The notes beneath the pieces were generated by a model, which had not been told where the DNA came from, ran no database searches, and saw nothing but the letters and a program-made list of their open reading frames with translations. From contig CAWFET010000004.1 of NCBI GenBank assembly GCA_963815045.1, positions 186,001 through 250,000 on the forward strand: 64,000 nucleotides of DNA, written 5' to 3'. Positions 49,325 to 57,862 of the stretch are shown in pieces. The number at the start of each line of letters is the position of its first letter. Position 1 is the first letter of the stretch. A program made the position numbers and the translations under genes. The stretch is from DASUPK01 sp963815045 (GTDB lineage: Bacteria > Actinomycetota > Thermoleophilia > Solirubrobacterales > 70-9).

Positions 49325-50556
49325 CGGATCTTGTCGTAGAGGCTGAACAGCGGCAGGTACATCGCGATCACGATGAATCCGACCATGCCGCCGACGACCA
49401 CGATCATCGCGGGCTCGATCAGCGAGGTGAGCGCCTTGACCTTCGTGTCCACCTCCGCCTCGTAGAAGTCGGCGACCTTGGTCAGCATCGCCTCCAGCTG
49501 GCCGCTCTCCTCCCCCACCGAGACCATGTGGCCGACCATGGGCGGGAACACGTCGGCCTTCTCGATCGGGTGCGCAAGCGTCCCGCCGCTCTTTACCGAG
49601 GCATACACCTCGTCCATCGCCTCCTCGACCGGGTAGCTCCCGGAAGTCTGGCCGGTGAGCTTGATCGACTCGAGCAGGGGCACACCGGAGGCGACGGCGC
49701 CGGAGAAGGTGCGTGACCAGCGGGCCACGGCAGCCTTCTGAACGATGTCTCCGATGTGCATCGGCAGGCGGAGCTTCACGCGGTCCCAATGGGCACGCCC
49801 CTTTTCGGTCTTCTTCCACTGGAAGAAGGCGACGGCAGCTCCGGCTATGGCGGGAACCCAGATGAACCAGTAGCCCTTGAGGAAGTTCGAGATGCTCACC
49901 ATGACCTGGGTCAGGGTGGGAAGCGATGCGGACTCACCGGGCTGATCCTGGACGGCCTGCTTGAAGGCGTCGGCGAAGATCGGGACGATGAAGATGACGA
50001 CGGCGAGCATCACCGCCACACCGGCGGTGAAGACGAAGGCCGGGTAGATGATCGCGGAGCGGATCTCCCGCTTTAGGGCGTCCAGCTTCTCCATCTGGTA
50101 GGCGATCCGGTCGAGCGCCTCGTCCAGGCGTCCCGAGCTCTCTCCTGACTGGACCATCGCACGGAAGAGCTTGTCGAAGACCTGGGGGCGCCTGCCCATC
50201 GCGTCGGCGAGCGAGCTGCCGGCCTCCACGTCCTGGCGGACGCCCGCGATCGCGCCGCACAGGCGCTCGTCCTCGGTCTGGTCCTCGAGGGTGTAGAGCG
50301 AGCGCAACATCGGCATCCCGGATTCGATCAGGGTGGCGAACTGCCGCGCGAACACCGCGAGGTCGCGCATGGGAATGCTCCGGAAGCGGTCGAAGACCTT
50401 CTCGAGCCGCATCGCTTCGTTCTTCTCGGACACGTCGAGCACGATCAGGCCGCGCTCGCGAAGCTGCTCGGTCACCTGCCCCTTGGTCTCGGCATCGACC
50501 TCCCCGCGCGACGGGACTCCCGCTATGTCCACGGCGCGGAACGCGAAGGTGCTCAT
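49321..50556 (-). CDS. pilC: PilC/GspF-type inner-membrane platform protein
   Basis: A 411-residue type II secretion F-domain protein. Two T2SSF repeats: GMPMLRSLYTLEDQTEDE and SGVPLLESIKLTGQTSGS with GEESGRLDEAL/GEESGQLEAML. Three helices at about 170-190, 225-245 and 380-402. It is the platform with which PilB and PilT interact. Starts 1 bp after the pilT stop. Confidence 0.95.
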   Translation of the reverse strand: MSTFAFRAVDIAGVPSRGEVDAETKGQVTEQLRERGLIVLDVSEKNEAMRLEKVFDRFRSIPMRDLAVFARQFATLIESGMPMLRSLYTLEDQTEDERLCGAIAGVRQDVEAGSSLADAMGRRPQVFDKLFRAMVQSGESSGRLDEALDRIAYQMEKLDALKREIRSAIIYPAFVFTAGVAVMLAVVIFIVPIFADAFKQAVQDQPGESASLPTLTQVMVSISNFLKGYWFIWVPAIAGAAVAFFQWKKTEKGRAHWDRVKLRLPMHIGDIVQKAAVARWSRTFSGAVASGVPLLESIKLTGQTSGSYPVEEAMDEVYASVKSGGTLAHPIEKADVFPPMVGHMVSVGEESGQLEAMLTKVADFYEAEVDTKVKALTSLIEPAMIVVVGGMVGFIVIAMYLPLFSLYDKIR

Positions 50557-50557
50557 C

Positions 50558-51697
50558 TCAGCCTCCGGCGGTCATCGCCTGAGCGACAGCCCCGTTGCCG
50601 GGCGTCGGTCCCAGCAGCCGCTTGAGCTCTTCAGGCACCGAGGCACGCTGCTCTGCGAGCTTCCGCGAGATCCGTGAGCCGCGCACGAGCTGTGCCAGGT
50701 GGGCGTCCATGGTCTGCATGCCGATGGCGCCGGAGGTCTGAATCGCGGAGTAGATCTGGTGGGTCTTCCCCTCGCGGATCAGGTTGCGGACCGCCGGCGT
50801 CGGCACCAGGACCTCGCACGCGACGACGCGCCCGGCGCCATCCACGGTGGGAAGGAGCTGCTGGGTGATGATCCCCTGCAGCCCGATCGAGAGCTGCATC
50901 CGCACCTGGGCCTGCTGCGTGGCCGGGAAGACGTCGATGATCCGGTCGACCGTCTGCGCGGTCGACTGGGTGTGCAGGGTCGCGAAGACCAGGTGGCCCG
51001 TCTCGGCCGCGGTCAGAGCGGTCGACATCGTCTCGAGATCGCGCATCTCGCCGACGAGGATCACGTCGGGATCCTCACGCAGTGCAGCCCTCAGGGCGGT
51101 GGCGAAGTCCTCCGCATCTGCCCCGATCTCGCGCTGGTTGACGATGCAGCGCTTGTGGCCGTGCAGAAACTCGATCGGATCCTCAATGGTGAGAATGTGC
51201 TCGTCGCGCTCCGAGTTGATGATGTCAAGCATCGCGGCGAGCGTCGTCGATTTACCCGAGCCGGTCGGGCCCGTGACGAGGACGAGGCCTCTGGGCTTGC
51301 GGGTCAGCTCCTCGAGCACCTTGGGCAGGCCCAACTCGTCGAGCCGCGGAATCTGGTGAGGAATCCGGCGAAAGGCTGCACTGATCGAGCCACGCTGGAA
51401 GAAGCAGTTGACCCTGAAGCGGGCGACGCCGGGGACCGCATAGGCGAGGTCGAGCTGTTTGTGGGACTCGAAGCGCTTGCGCTGGTCGTCGTTGAGCAGG
51501 CTGTAGACAGTGTCGCGGGTCTGCTGTGGCATGAGCCGGCCGTACTCCTCCAAGCCCACGATCTTGCCGCGCAGGCGCATCGCCGGCGGATAGCCGGGCG
51601 TGAGATGGACGTCCGAGGCTCGCTCCTCGGACATCCGCGTGAGGATCTCAGCGAAATCGAACGGGCGAGTGGGTTTCGGGACAGCGGCTGCTTCCAT
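50558..51697 (-). CDS. pilT: PilT retraction ATPase
   Basis: A 379-residue hexameric retraction ATPase. Walker A GPTGSGKSTTLAAM, Asp box, Walker B DPDVILVGEMRD, His box. The PilT-specific AVRNLIREGKTHQIYSAIQ and GMQTMD are intact. The N-domain SDVHLTPGYPPAMRL starts near residue 27. Preceded by TCAA-N16-GACGATTG in the 74-bp gap, a weak sigma-28 fit. Confidence 0.95.
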   Translation of the reverse strand: MEAAAVPKPTRPFDFAEILTRMSEERASDVHLTPGYPPAMRLRGKIVGLEEYGRLMPQQTRDTVYSLLNDDQRKRFESHKQLDLAYAVPGVARFRVNCFFQRGSISAAFRRIPHQIPRLDELGLPKVLEELTRKPRGLVLVTGPTGSGKSTTLAAMLDIINSERDEHILTIEDPIEFLHGHKRCIVNQREIGADAEDFATALRAALREDPDVILVGEMRDLETMSTALTAAETGHLVFATLHTQSTAQTVDRIIDVFPATQQAQVRMQLSIGLQGIITQQLLPTVDGAGRVVACEVLVPTPAVRNLIREGKTHQIYSAIQTSGAIGMQTMDAHLAQLVRGSRISRKLAEQRASVPEELKRLLGPTPGNGAVAQAMTAGG

Positions 51698-51771
51698 GCC
51701 TCTATTCCAATCGTCCGTTCACGCCGTGTGCTTGACACTGAATAGTGGGGTCGCTGCCCGCGGCGGGCCCA

Positions 51772-53583
51772 CTAGGAGGTCACTCGCGAGACTTCCTGCA
51801 CGCTCGTCACCCCGGAGCGCACCTTCTCCATGCCGGCCTGGCGGAGGGTGAGCATTCCCTCCTCGATCGCCGCGCTCGCGATGTCGGCCTCCGGTGCCAG
51901 GTTGACCACGAGCTCCTTGATCCGCTCGGTCAGGATCATCACGGAGTAGATCCCCATTCGGCCGCGGTAGCCGGTGCCGTTGCAGCGCGAGCAGCCGACC
52001 GGCTCATAGACCTCGACGTCGGTCCCGACCCGGAACCCCGATTCCTCCAGCGCCTGCTTCGTTGCCACGGCGCGTCGCTTGCAGTGCGGACAGAGCATCC
52101 GCGCCAGGCGCTGGGCGACGACGCATTCGAGCGCCGAGGACGTCAGGAACGACTCGATGCCCATCTCCTGCAGCCGCGTGATCGCACCGGGAGCATCGTT
52201 GGTGTGGAGCGTGGTCAGCACCATGTGTCCCGTGAGCGCGGCCTCGATCGCAATCCGCGCGGTCTCGGCGTCCCGGACCTCCCCGACCATGATCACGTCG
52301 GGGTCCGCGCGGAGCACCGACCGAAGCCCGGTCGCGAAGGTGAGGCCGGCCTTCCGGTTGACGCCGATCTGGTTCACCCCGGTCAGCCGGTACTCGACCG
52401 GGTCCTCGATCGTGACGATGTGCCTGTCCACGCCGTTGATGTCCTGCAGCGCGGCGTAGAGCGTGGTCGACTTACCGGCGCCGGTCGGGCCTGTGACCAG
52501 CACCGCGCCATACGGCTTGCGGAAGGCGCCCTCGAAGCGGTATCTGGCCTCTCCCTCCATGCCGAGGTCGTCCAGAGTCCTCAGCGCTGCGGCCTCGTCG
52601 AGGATGCGGACCGAGGCGCCCTCCCCGGTCTGCGTCGGCAGCGTGGTGACGCGGAGGTCGATTCGCCGGTCCTCGAGCCTGATCGTCACGCGGCCGTCCT
52701 GCGGGATTCGCTTCTCGGCGATGTCGAGATCGCTCATGATCTTGATCCGCGAGACCACGCCGGCGACCATCCGCTTGGGCACGCGCGCCGTCTCCTGAAG
52801 CACGCCGTCGATGCGAAAGCGGATGCGCATCTCGCCGTCCTCGGGCTCGAAGTGGATGTCCGAGGCGCCCTCGGCGACGGCCTGGCCCAGGATGCTGTTG
52901 ACCAGCTTGATCACCGGTCCGTCCTCGGCGGAGGCCCGGATGTCGGTGATCTCTGTCGGCGTCTGCTCGCCTTCCTCCTCGTCGCCTTCGGCGATCGCGT
53001 CGGCGACGGTGTTCTGCATCGTCCCGAGCTTCGTGACCAGCGCGTCGATGTCGCCGAACGGCGCCACGGCGACAGCGCAGTTGAGGCCTGTCGCCATCTG
53101 CACGTCGTCGAGGGCGAGCACGTTCGTCGGGTCGGCCATCGCCAGCAGCAGCGTGTTCTCGTCCACGTACGAGATCGGCAGCGCGCCATGCCGGCGGGCT
53201 GACTTCACAGAGATCAGGTTCGCGGCCCCCATGTCGACCGAGAATGCCGAGAGATCGACCCAGTCGAGCCCGTAGCGCTCCGCGGTGGCGCGCGAGAGCT
53301 GTTCGGAGTCGATGACGCCCTGTTCGACGAGGATCTCCTCGGGGCGCTTGCCCGCCGTGCGGGACTGGAGAACCGCCTGGTCGACCTGCTCCTGACTGGC
53401 GTAGCCGAGCTGCAGGATCGCGTCGGTGATGAACCCGCCGGTGTGACCCCGGTGGACCGGCGGGATCAGCCCCGAAGTGCCGACCTGCTCCTGCGGATGA
53501 TCGGAGGATGCCGCGGCGGCACCCGCCGTGGCAGCGTCGTTGGGCCCTGGCAGTGGGCGCAGGTAGTCAGGCAGCTCCCGCAT
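51772..53583 (-). CDS. pilB: PilB extension ATPase (MshEN plus GspE)
   Basis: A 603-residue pilus-extension ATPase. A ~100-residue MshEN-like segment (DAILQLGYASQEQVDQAVLQ, in part) precedes the catalytic part. Walker A is GPTGAGKSTTLYAAL. The zinc-finger Cys pairs are LCPHCKRR and CSRCNGTGYRGR. MshEN domains can bind c-di-GMP, which would suit the locus, but I see no clear match to the 24-residue binding motif. 9 bp after the thioredoxin-like gene. Confidence 0.94.
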   Translation of the reverse strand: MRELPDYLRPLPGPNDAATAGAAAASSDHPQEQVGTSGLIPPVHRGHTGGFITDAILQLGYASQEQVDQAVLQSRTAGKRPEEILVEQGVIDSEQLSRATAERYGLDWVDLSAFSVDMGAANLISVKSARRHGALPISYVDENTLLLAMADPTNVLALDDVQMATGLNCAVAVAPFGDIDALVTKLGTMQNTVADAIAEGDEEEGEQTPTEITDIRASAEDGPVIKLVNSILGQAVAEGASDIHFEPEDGEMRIRFRIDGVLQETARVPKRMVAGVVSRIKIMSDLDIAEKRIPQDGRVTIRLEDRRIDLRVTTLPTQTGEGASVRILDEAAALRTLDDLGMEGEARYRFEGAFRKPYGAVLVTGPTGAGKSTTLYAALQDINGVDRHIVTIEDPVEYRLTGVNQIGVNRKAGLTFATGLRSVLRADPDVIMVGEVRDAETARIAIEAALTGHMVLTTLHTNDAPGAITRLQEMGIESFLTSSALECVVAQRLARMLCPHCKRRAVATKQALEESGFRVGTDVEVYEPVGCSRCNGTGYRGRMGIYSVMILTERIKELVVNLAPEADIASAAIEEGMLTLRQAGMEKVRSGVTSVQEVSRVTS

Positions 53584-53592
53584 CGGGGCCGC

Positions 53593-54246
53593 CTACCTCG
53601 GGCTGTAGGGCAGGTCGTCCTTGCCTGAGTAGAGAGCGTCGTGCACGTACTGAACGACGGTTTGCGAGTCCCGGAAGCCATAGGTGACCTGTGCCTCCGG
53701 CACGGAGCCGGTGACCTTCCGCGGTCGGACGACGACCAGTGCGGGCGCCTGGCTCACCCCGACGCCCTGGGTGATCCGGGAGTAGCGAGCGACGTTGTTG
53801 GCGCGGACGACGAAGACGGTGAGGCCAGGATCGCCCGAGAGCGCCCGCACGGACGGCGTGACGAGGCGGTCGTCGATGCCGTTGCTGCGGACCACCAGGA
53901 GGACGACGGCATTGCCGCTCTTCCAGGCGTCGACCACCGGAGCCGGGAGTCCGGGTCCGGGCACGAGTGCCGCCGGGTCCACGGTCTGGGCCGGCGGAGC
54001 GGTGGCCGCACCGGCAGTGCCGGCGGCCGCCGTGGCGCCGGGAGCCGGCTGGGTGGTCTGCACCGTCATGTCGACCGTGCCGTTGGGGGTGGTGGCCTGG
54101 GCGCTGACGGTGTTGGTCGTGGCCCCGCCGCTGCTCGAGCTCTTCTTGCCCATCATCGCCGGCAGCACCACAACGGCCATCAGGAGGACCAGCACGCCGA
54201 CGACCCCGAGCTGCACCTTGGGGTTGTTGTTGATCGCGTCCCTCAT
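53593..54246 (-). CDS. Membrane-anchored thioredoxin-like protein in the pilus operon, hypothetical
   Basis: A 217-residue protein with one helix (VQLGVVGVLVLLMAVVVLPA) and an Ala/Thr/Pro-rich linker. The C-terminal part (110-217) resembles a thioredoxin fold: AVVLLVVRSNGIDDRLV, TVFVVRANNVARYSRI, GVSQAPALVVVRP with a cis-Pro-like Pro, and a final helix. It has no cysteine, so no disulfide chemistry. Overlaps the pilU-like gene by 4 bp. May be a structural partner of the motor. Confidence 0.55.
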   Translation of the reverse strand: MRDAINNNPKVQLGVVGVLVLLMAVVVLPAMMGKKSSSSGGATTNTVSAQATTPNGTVDMTVQTTQPAPGATAAAGTAGAATAPPAQTVDPAALVPGPGLPAPVVDAWKSGNAVVLLVVRSNGIDDRLVTPSVRALSGDPGLTVFVVRANNVARYSRITQGVGVSQAPALVVVRPRKVTGSVPEAQVTYGFRDSQTVVQYVHDALYSGKDDLPYSPR

Positions 54247-55352
54247 GCGACCACCTGCTCGATCCCGCTCGCCCGCTGGCCCTTGGCGGCGAGCATCAGC
54301 TTGAAGTCGTGCGGGCTGGAGGCCGTCTCCATCGCGACCTCCTCGGAGACGATGCCCTGGGTGACGTAGCCCAGGAGCGCCTGGTCGAAGGTCTGCATGC
54401 CGTAGAAGTCGCCCTCGCCGATCACCTCGGTGATCCGGCCTGTCTCCTCGGGGTTCAGGATCAGGTCCTGAACACGGCCCGTGACAGCCAAGACCTCGGC
54501 GACGGCGACGCGGCCCTCCCGGTCGATCCGGGGAACCAACCGCTGGGAGATCGCGCCCTTGAGCGTCGAGGCCAGCATGACGCGGGCCTGCTGCTGGAGG
54601 TGCGGCGGGAAGAAGTCGATGATGCGGTTGATCGTCTCTGTCGCGTCGAGGGTGTGGAGCGTCGACATGACCAGGTGGCCGGTCTCGGCGGCCGACAGCG
54701 CGGTGCGGACGGTCTCCTCGTCGCGCATCTCCCCGATCAGGATCACGTCGGGGTCCTGGCGGAGGACCCGGCGCATCGCCTTGGCGAAGCTCTGGGTGTC
54801 CGAGCCCACCTCGCGCTGGTTGATGATCGAGAGCTTGTCCCGGTGGAGGTACTCGATGGGGTCCTCCATCGTCACGATGTGACGCGCCCGGGTGGAGTTG
54901 ATGTGGTCGATCATCGCGGCGAGCGTGGTCGACTTGCCCGAGCCGGTCGTCCCGGTGAGCAGGATGATCCCGCGCGGCTCTTCGGCGAGCCGGCGCACGA
55001 CATCGGGCAGGCCCAGGTCGTCGATGGTCCGAACCGAGAAGGGGATGGCGCGCAGGGCGATCGAGACGTCGCCGCGCTGGCGGAAAGCGCTGACGCGGAA
55101 GCGGGAGACGCCGGGAAGCTCATAGGAGAAGTCGACCTCGCCGGCCTCCTCGAACTCGGTGAGGTGGTGCTCGTCGGCGATGCCGTGTAGCGCCTTCTCG
55201 GTGTCCTCGGAGGTCAGCGGCTCAGAGTCCCGGAGCGCCCAGAGGTCACCGTGGACCCTCGCCACCGGGGGCGAGTCCACCTTGACGTGGAGGTCCGATC
55301 CCTCCCGCTCGACCATGAAGGTCAACGCTTGGTCGATGTCAAATGCCATCAC
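54243..55352 (-). CDS. PilT-family ATPase 2 (PilU-like)
   Basis: A 369-residue ATPase. Walker A TGTTGSGKSTTLAAM, Walker B DPDVILIGEMRDEE, GMQTFDQALLGYV. It replaces the PilT AIRNLIRE motif with VQDLILNPEETGRI, as PilU does, and its sequence differs clearly from the 50558 PilT. It opens the pilU-like/trx-like/pilB/pilT/pilC run. Start is ATG 55352 or 55349. Confidence 0.88.
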   Translation of the reverse strand: MMAFDIDQALTFMVEREGSDLHVKVDSPPVARVHGDLWALRDSEPLTSEDTEKALHGIADEHHLTEFEEAGEVDFSYELPGVSRFRVSAFRQRGDVSIALRAIPFSVRTIDDLGLPDVVRRLAEEPRGIILLTGTTGSGKSTTLAAMIDHINSTRARHIVTMEDPIEYLHRDKLSIINQREVGSDTQSFAKAMRRVLRQDPDVILIGEMRDEETVRTALSAAETGHLVMSTLHTLDATETINRIIDFFPPHLQQQARVMLASTLKGAISQRLVPRIDREGRVAVAEVLAVTGRVQDLILNPEETGRITEVIGEGDFYGMQTFDQALLGYVTQGIVSEEVAMETASSPHDFKLMLAAKGQRASGIEQVVA

Positions 55353-55495
55353 CTTCGCTATCGGGCGTGGGCACGCCCAGCTAGATCAGCAAAATTGGGT
55401 GCTGCAGGCTCGCAGGGCCGAAAACCGGCAACGAAGGCCGCCGGCACGGGCGGATCGCTGCACACAGGGGGCGAATCGGGGGTCCGTGGCGATCA

Positions 55496-56413
55496 GTGGT
55501 CGATATGCGACCACAGAACGCCACGATCGGCCGGAAACTCGCAGCGCTGGCGGCCAGGTCCCACGGTGTCGTCAGCCGCGAGGAACTTCTGGCGGCAGGG
55601 ATCACGCAGGGGCAGATCCGGACACGACTCGCGAACGGTGGGCTCATACCCATTCATCGCGGGGTTTTCCGGGTTGGACACGCCGCTCCGAGTCTCGAGG
55701 CGAGATATCTGGCCGCTGTCAAGGCATGCGGTCCGGGTGCGCTTCTCGCCGGACGCGCCGCCGGGCACCTACTCCACCTCCTGATCCACCCGCCTTCATT
55801 GCCCGAAGTTCTGACCTCACATCGCCGACGTCCCACCGGCGTCACCGCGACCCGATGTCGGGCAATCGACCCGAGAGACAGGACCCGCTGGTGCGGCGTC
55901 CCCGTCACGACCGTCCCGCGCACCGTGGTCGACCTGGCCGCGGTCCTTGACCCGTCCGACCTAGCCCGCGCGTTCCACCAAGCGGCCGTCAGGCACCGCG
56001 TCAAACCCACCGCCATCGAGCAAATCCTGGCGCGCCGCCACAACTGGCCGGGCACCGGCAACCTGCGGCGAGTGATCCACGGCGACGAGCCCGTGAGCCT
56101 CAGCCGATTGGAGTCCTCCTTCATTGCCGCAGTGCGCCGGGCCCGCCTCCCCCGTCCGCGGACGAACATCCCCGCCGGCGGTCGCTACGTCGACTGCCGC
56201 TGGCCGGAGCAGCGACTGACCGTCGAGCTGGACGGCTATCGCTACCACGGCACGCGCCACGCCTGGGAGCTCGATCGGCAACGGGAGCGCGAAGCGCGGA
56301 GCCGCGGCGACGAATTCCGCCGCTACACCTGGCTAGACGTCGTCGAGGATCCCGAGCCGATGCTCGCGGACCTGCGCGCTTTGCTCAGTCGCCAGCTACA
56401 GCTAGCTGCTTAG
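55496..56413 (+). CDS. AbiEi-like HTH plus DUF559-like nuclease-fold protein (copy 2)
   Basis: A 305-residue paralogue of the 22213 gene. N-terminal RSHGVVSREELLAAGITQGQIRTR and IPIHRGVFRVGH (in parts) match the AbiEi HTH. C-terminal SRLESSFIAAVRRARLPRPRTN, VDCRWPEQRLTVELDGYRYHGTRHAWELDRQRE (in parts) is the DUF559 core with VD and ELDG acidic residues. No neighbouring toxin. Starts GTG 55496 or ATG 55505; its stop overlaps the rpoD stop. Confidence 0.7.
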   Translation: MVDMRPQNATIGRKLAALAARSHGVVSREELLAAGITQGQIRTRLANGGLIPIHRGVFRVGHAAPSLEARYLAAVKACGPGALLAGRAAGHLLHLLIHPPSLPEVLTSHRRRPTGVTATRCRAIDPRDRTRWCGVPVTTVPRTVVDLAAVLDPSDLARAFHQAAVRHRVKPTAIEQILARRHNWPGTGNLRRVIHGDEPVSLSRLESSFIAAVRRARLPRPRTNIPAGGRYVDCRWPEQRLTVELDGYRYHGTRHAWELDRQREREARSRGDEFRRYTWLDVVEDPEPMLADLRALLSRQLQLAA

Positions 56414-57510
56414 GCGACCTCGCGGAGCTTCTGCGCCTCCGCGAGTGACTGCAGCTTCTTCAGGCTCTGGTTCTCGATCTGCCGGATCCGCTCGCGGGTG
56501 ACGTTGAAGGTCCGGCCGACTTCGTCCAGGGTCCGCGGGTGCTCGCCGCCGAGCCCGTAACGGAGCTCGAGCACGCGGCGCTCGCGGTAGGAGAGGTTCT
56601 CGAGGGCCTCCTTGAGCGCCTCCTTGGTGAGTAGCTCGGCGGCGCGCTCGAAGGGGGACTCGGCACGCTCATCGGCGATGAACTGGCCGAACTCCGACTC
56701 CTCCTCGTCGCCGACCGGCTTCTCGAGGGAGACCGGCGCCTGCGCCGAGCGCTTGATGGAGTCGACCTCCTCGGGCTCGATGCCGGTGACCTCGGCGATC
56801 TCCTCCGGGGTCGGCTCGCGGCCCAGCTCGGTGACGAGCTTGCGCTCCGCGCGGCCGATCTTGTTGAGCTTCTCGACGACGTGGACCGGGATGCGGATCG
56901 TCCGCGCCTTGTCGGCGAGCGCGCGAGCGATCGCCTGGCGGATCCACCAGGTCGCGTAGGTCGAGAACTTGAAGCCCTTGCGGTAGTCGAACTTCTCAGC
57001 CGCGCGGACCAGGCCGAGTGTGCCCTCCTGGATCAGGTCGAGGAAGGGCAGGCCCTGGTTGCGGTAGTTCTTGGCGATCGAGACGACCAGGCGAAGGTTC
57101 GATTCGACCATCTTCTGCTTGGCGTCGAGATCACCGCGCTCGATCCGCTTGGCGAGCTCGACCTCCTCGGCCGCGGTGAGCAGCCTGACCTTGCCGATGT
57201 CCTTGAGGAAGAGCTGCAGGGAATCGGTGGTCATGTCCGGCTTCAGGTCGAGCGCCTTCTTCTTGCGCCCGCCCCGCTTGCCGTCGGAACGCTCGTTCTC
57301 GGCGGCGGCCTTCTGAGCCGGGTCGAGGTCCTCGACCAGCTCGATGCCGACCTTCTCGAGGTGCCCGTACAGGTCCTCCACGTCGGACTCGTCGAGCTCG
57401 ACTTCGGACACAGCAGTGGCGACGTCGCCAAAGGTGAGGACGCCCAGCTGCTGGCCACGGGTGACCAGCGTCTTTACTTCTTCAAGTTCTTGGATCTCGG
57501 CTACGAGCAT
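56410..57510 (-). CDS. rpoD: Principal RNA polymerase sigma factor (RpoD/SigA)
   Basis: A 366-residue sigma-70. A short region 1.1 and Lys-rich linker (75-90) precede region 1.2 (DSLQLFLKDIGKVRLLTAAEE). Region 2 has YRNQGLPFLDLIQEGTLGL, KFSTYATWWIRQAI with the -10 recognition Gln, then region 3 and 4.2 VTRERIRQIENQSLKKLQ. Full length for an actinobacterial SigA/HrdB-type factor with short N-terminus. Upstream lies TAAA-N15-GCCGACAT (57592-57618). Confidence 0.95.
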   Translation of the reverse strand: MLVAEIQELEEVKTLVTRGQQLGVLTFGDVATAVSEVELDESDVEDLYGHLEKVGIELVEDLDPAQKAAAENERSDGKRGGRKKKALDLKPDMTTDSLQLFLKDIGKVRLLTAAEEVELAKRIERGDLDAKQKMVESNLRLVVSIAKNYRNQGLPFLDLIQEGTLGLVRAAEKFDYRKGFKFSTYATWWIRQAIARALADKARTIRIPVHVVEKLNKIGRAERKLVTELGREPTPEEIAEVTGIEPEEVDSIKRSAQAPVSLEKPVGDEEESEFGQFIADERAESPFERAAELLTKEALKEALENLSYRERRVLELRYGLGGEHPRTLDEVGRTFNVTRERIRQIENQSLKKLQSLAEAQKLREVA

Positions 57511-57591
57511 TCGCCTACGCTCTTCCTTCCTGGCTGTGTGTCAATTTCCTGGCCGCCCGGCTTCTTACCTAATTCTGGCGGGCCTTACTCA

Positions 57592-57618
57592 ATGTCGGCC
57601 GCTGACGAAAAACCTTTA
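57592..57618 (-). promoter_or_regulatory. Sigma-28-like promoter candidate before rpoD
   Basis: On the minus strand TAAAGGTT, then GCCGACAT with exactly 15 bp between TAAA and GCCG, 82 bp from the rpoD ATG. Same layout as the pilin promoters. A standard sigma-70 promoter may also be present; TTGACA occurs nearer the start without a clear -10. Confidence 0.35.
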
Positions 57619-57640
57619 CTCCAATCCCCCTCAAAGGCCA

Positions 57641-57672
57641 CAAAAACGCGGAGCGGTTGAACCGCATCCGCG
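57641..57672 (-). terminator. Intrinsic terminator of the candidate small RNA
   Basis: Outer stem CGCGGA/TCCGCG, inner stem GCGGT/ACCGC, loop TGA, one bulged A, then TTTTTG on the minus strand. Confidence 0.55.
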
Positions 57673-57722
57673 CTCTATTTACTTCGTCACGCCTAGATCT
57701 CGCGAGTCTTCCTCAAACGTCC
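57641..57722 (-). ncRNA. Candidate small RNA (about 80 nt) upstream of rpoD
   Basis: On the minus strand TTGACT-N17-TACCAT (57757-57729) should start transcription near 57722. An 11-bp bulged stem (57647-57672) followed by TTTTTG ends it. No open frame fits inside. It stops before the rpoD promoter, so it would be an independent RNA. Both signals are seen directly; transcription is inferred. Confidence 0.42.
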
Positions 57723-57728
57723 GTGACC

Positions 57729-57757
57729 ATGGTAGCCACTTCATTTTTTGAAGTCAA
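57729..57757 (-). promoter_or_regulatory. Sigma-70-type promoter of the candidate small RNA
   Basis: TTGACT (-35, 57752-57757) and TACCAT (-10, 57729-57734), 17-bp spacer. The palindrome ACTTCA-TTTTT-TGAAGT (57738-57754) covers the spacer and reaches the -35, so a repressor could sit there. Confidence 0.45.
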
Positions 57758-57862
57758 CGCACAACCCAGGCGTGACACGCATCCTGCCTCCCCAAGAACA
57801 AGCGACTCGGGGGAAAGTTCCGGGCGCCCTTCGACTTACCCCGGTCTGGACGTTCGTTACGC

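Larger units (their letters stand above)
57511..57862. other. Intergenic region between rpoD and yihY (352 bp)
   Basis: No gene. It holds, from left to right, the rpoD promoter candidate (57592-57618), a hairpin with minus-strand T tract (57641-57672), a sigma-70-like minus-strand promoter (57729-57757) overlapped by a TTCA palindrome (57738-57754), and a plain stretch before yihY. The hairpin and the promoter frame a possible small RNA. Confidence 0.6.

Noticed and set aside
51698..51771. TCAA-N16-GACGATTG as a sigma-28 promoter for pilT
   Set aside because: Two mismatches at key positions and one extra spacer base; not listed as a promoter feature.
55361..55381. CTAG-N15-CCCGATAG near the pilU-like start
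   Set aside because: The -35 match is poor, so it was not called.
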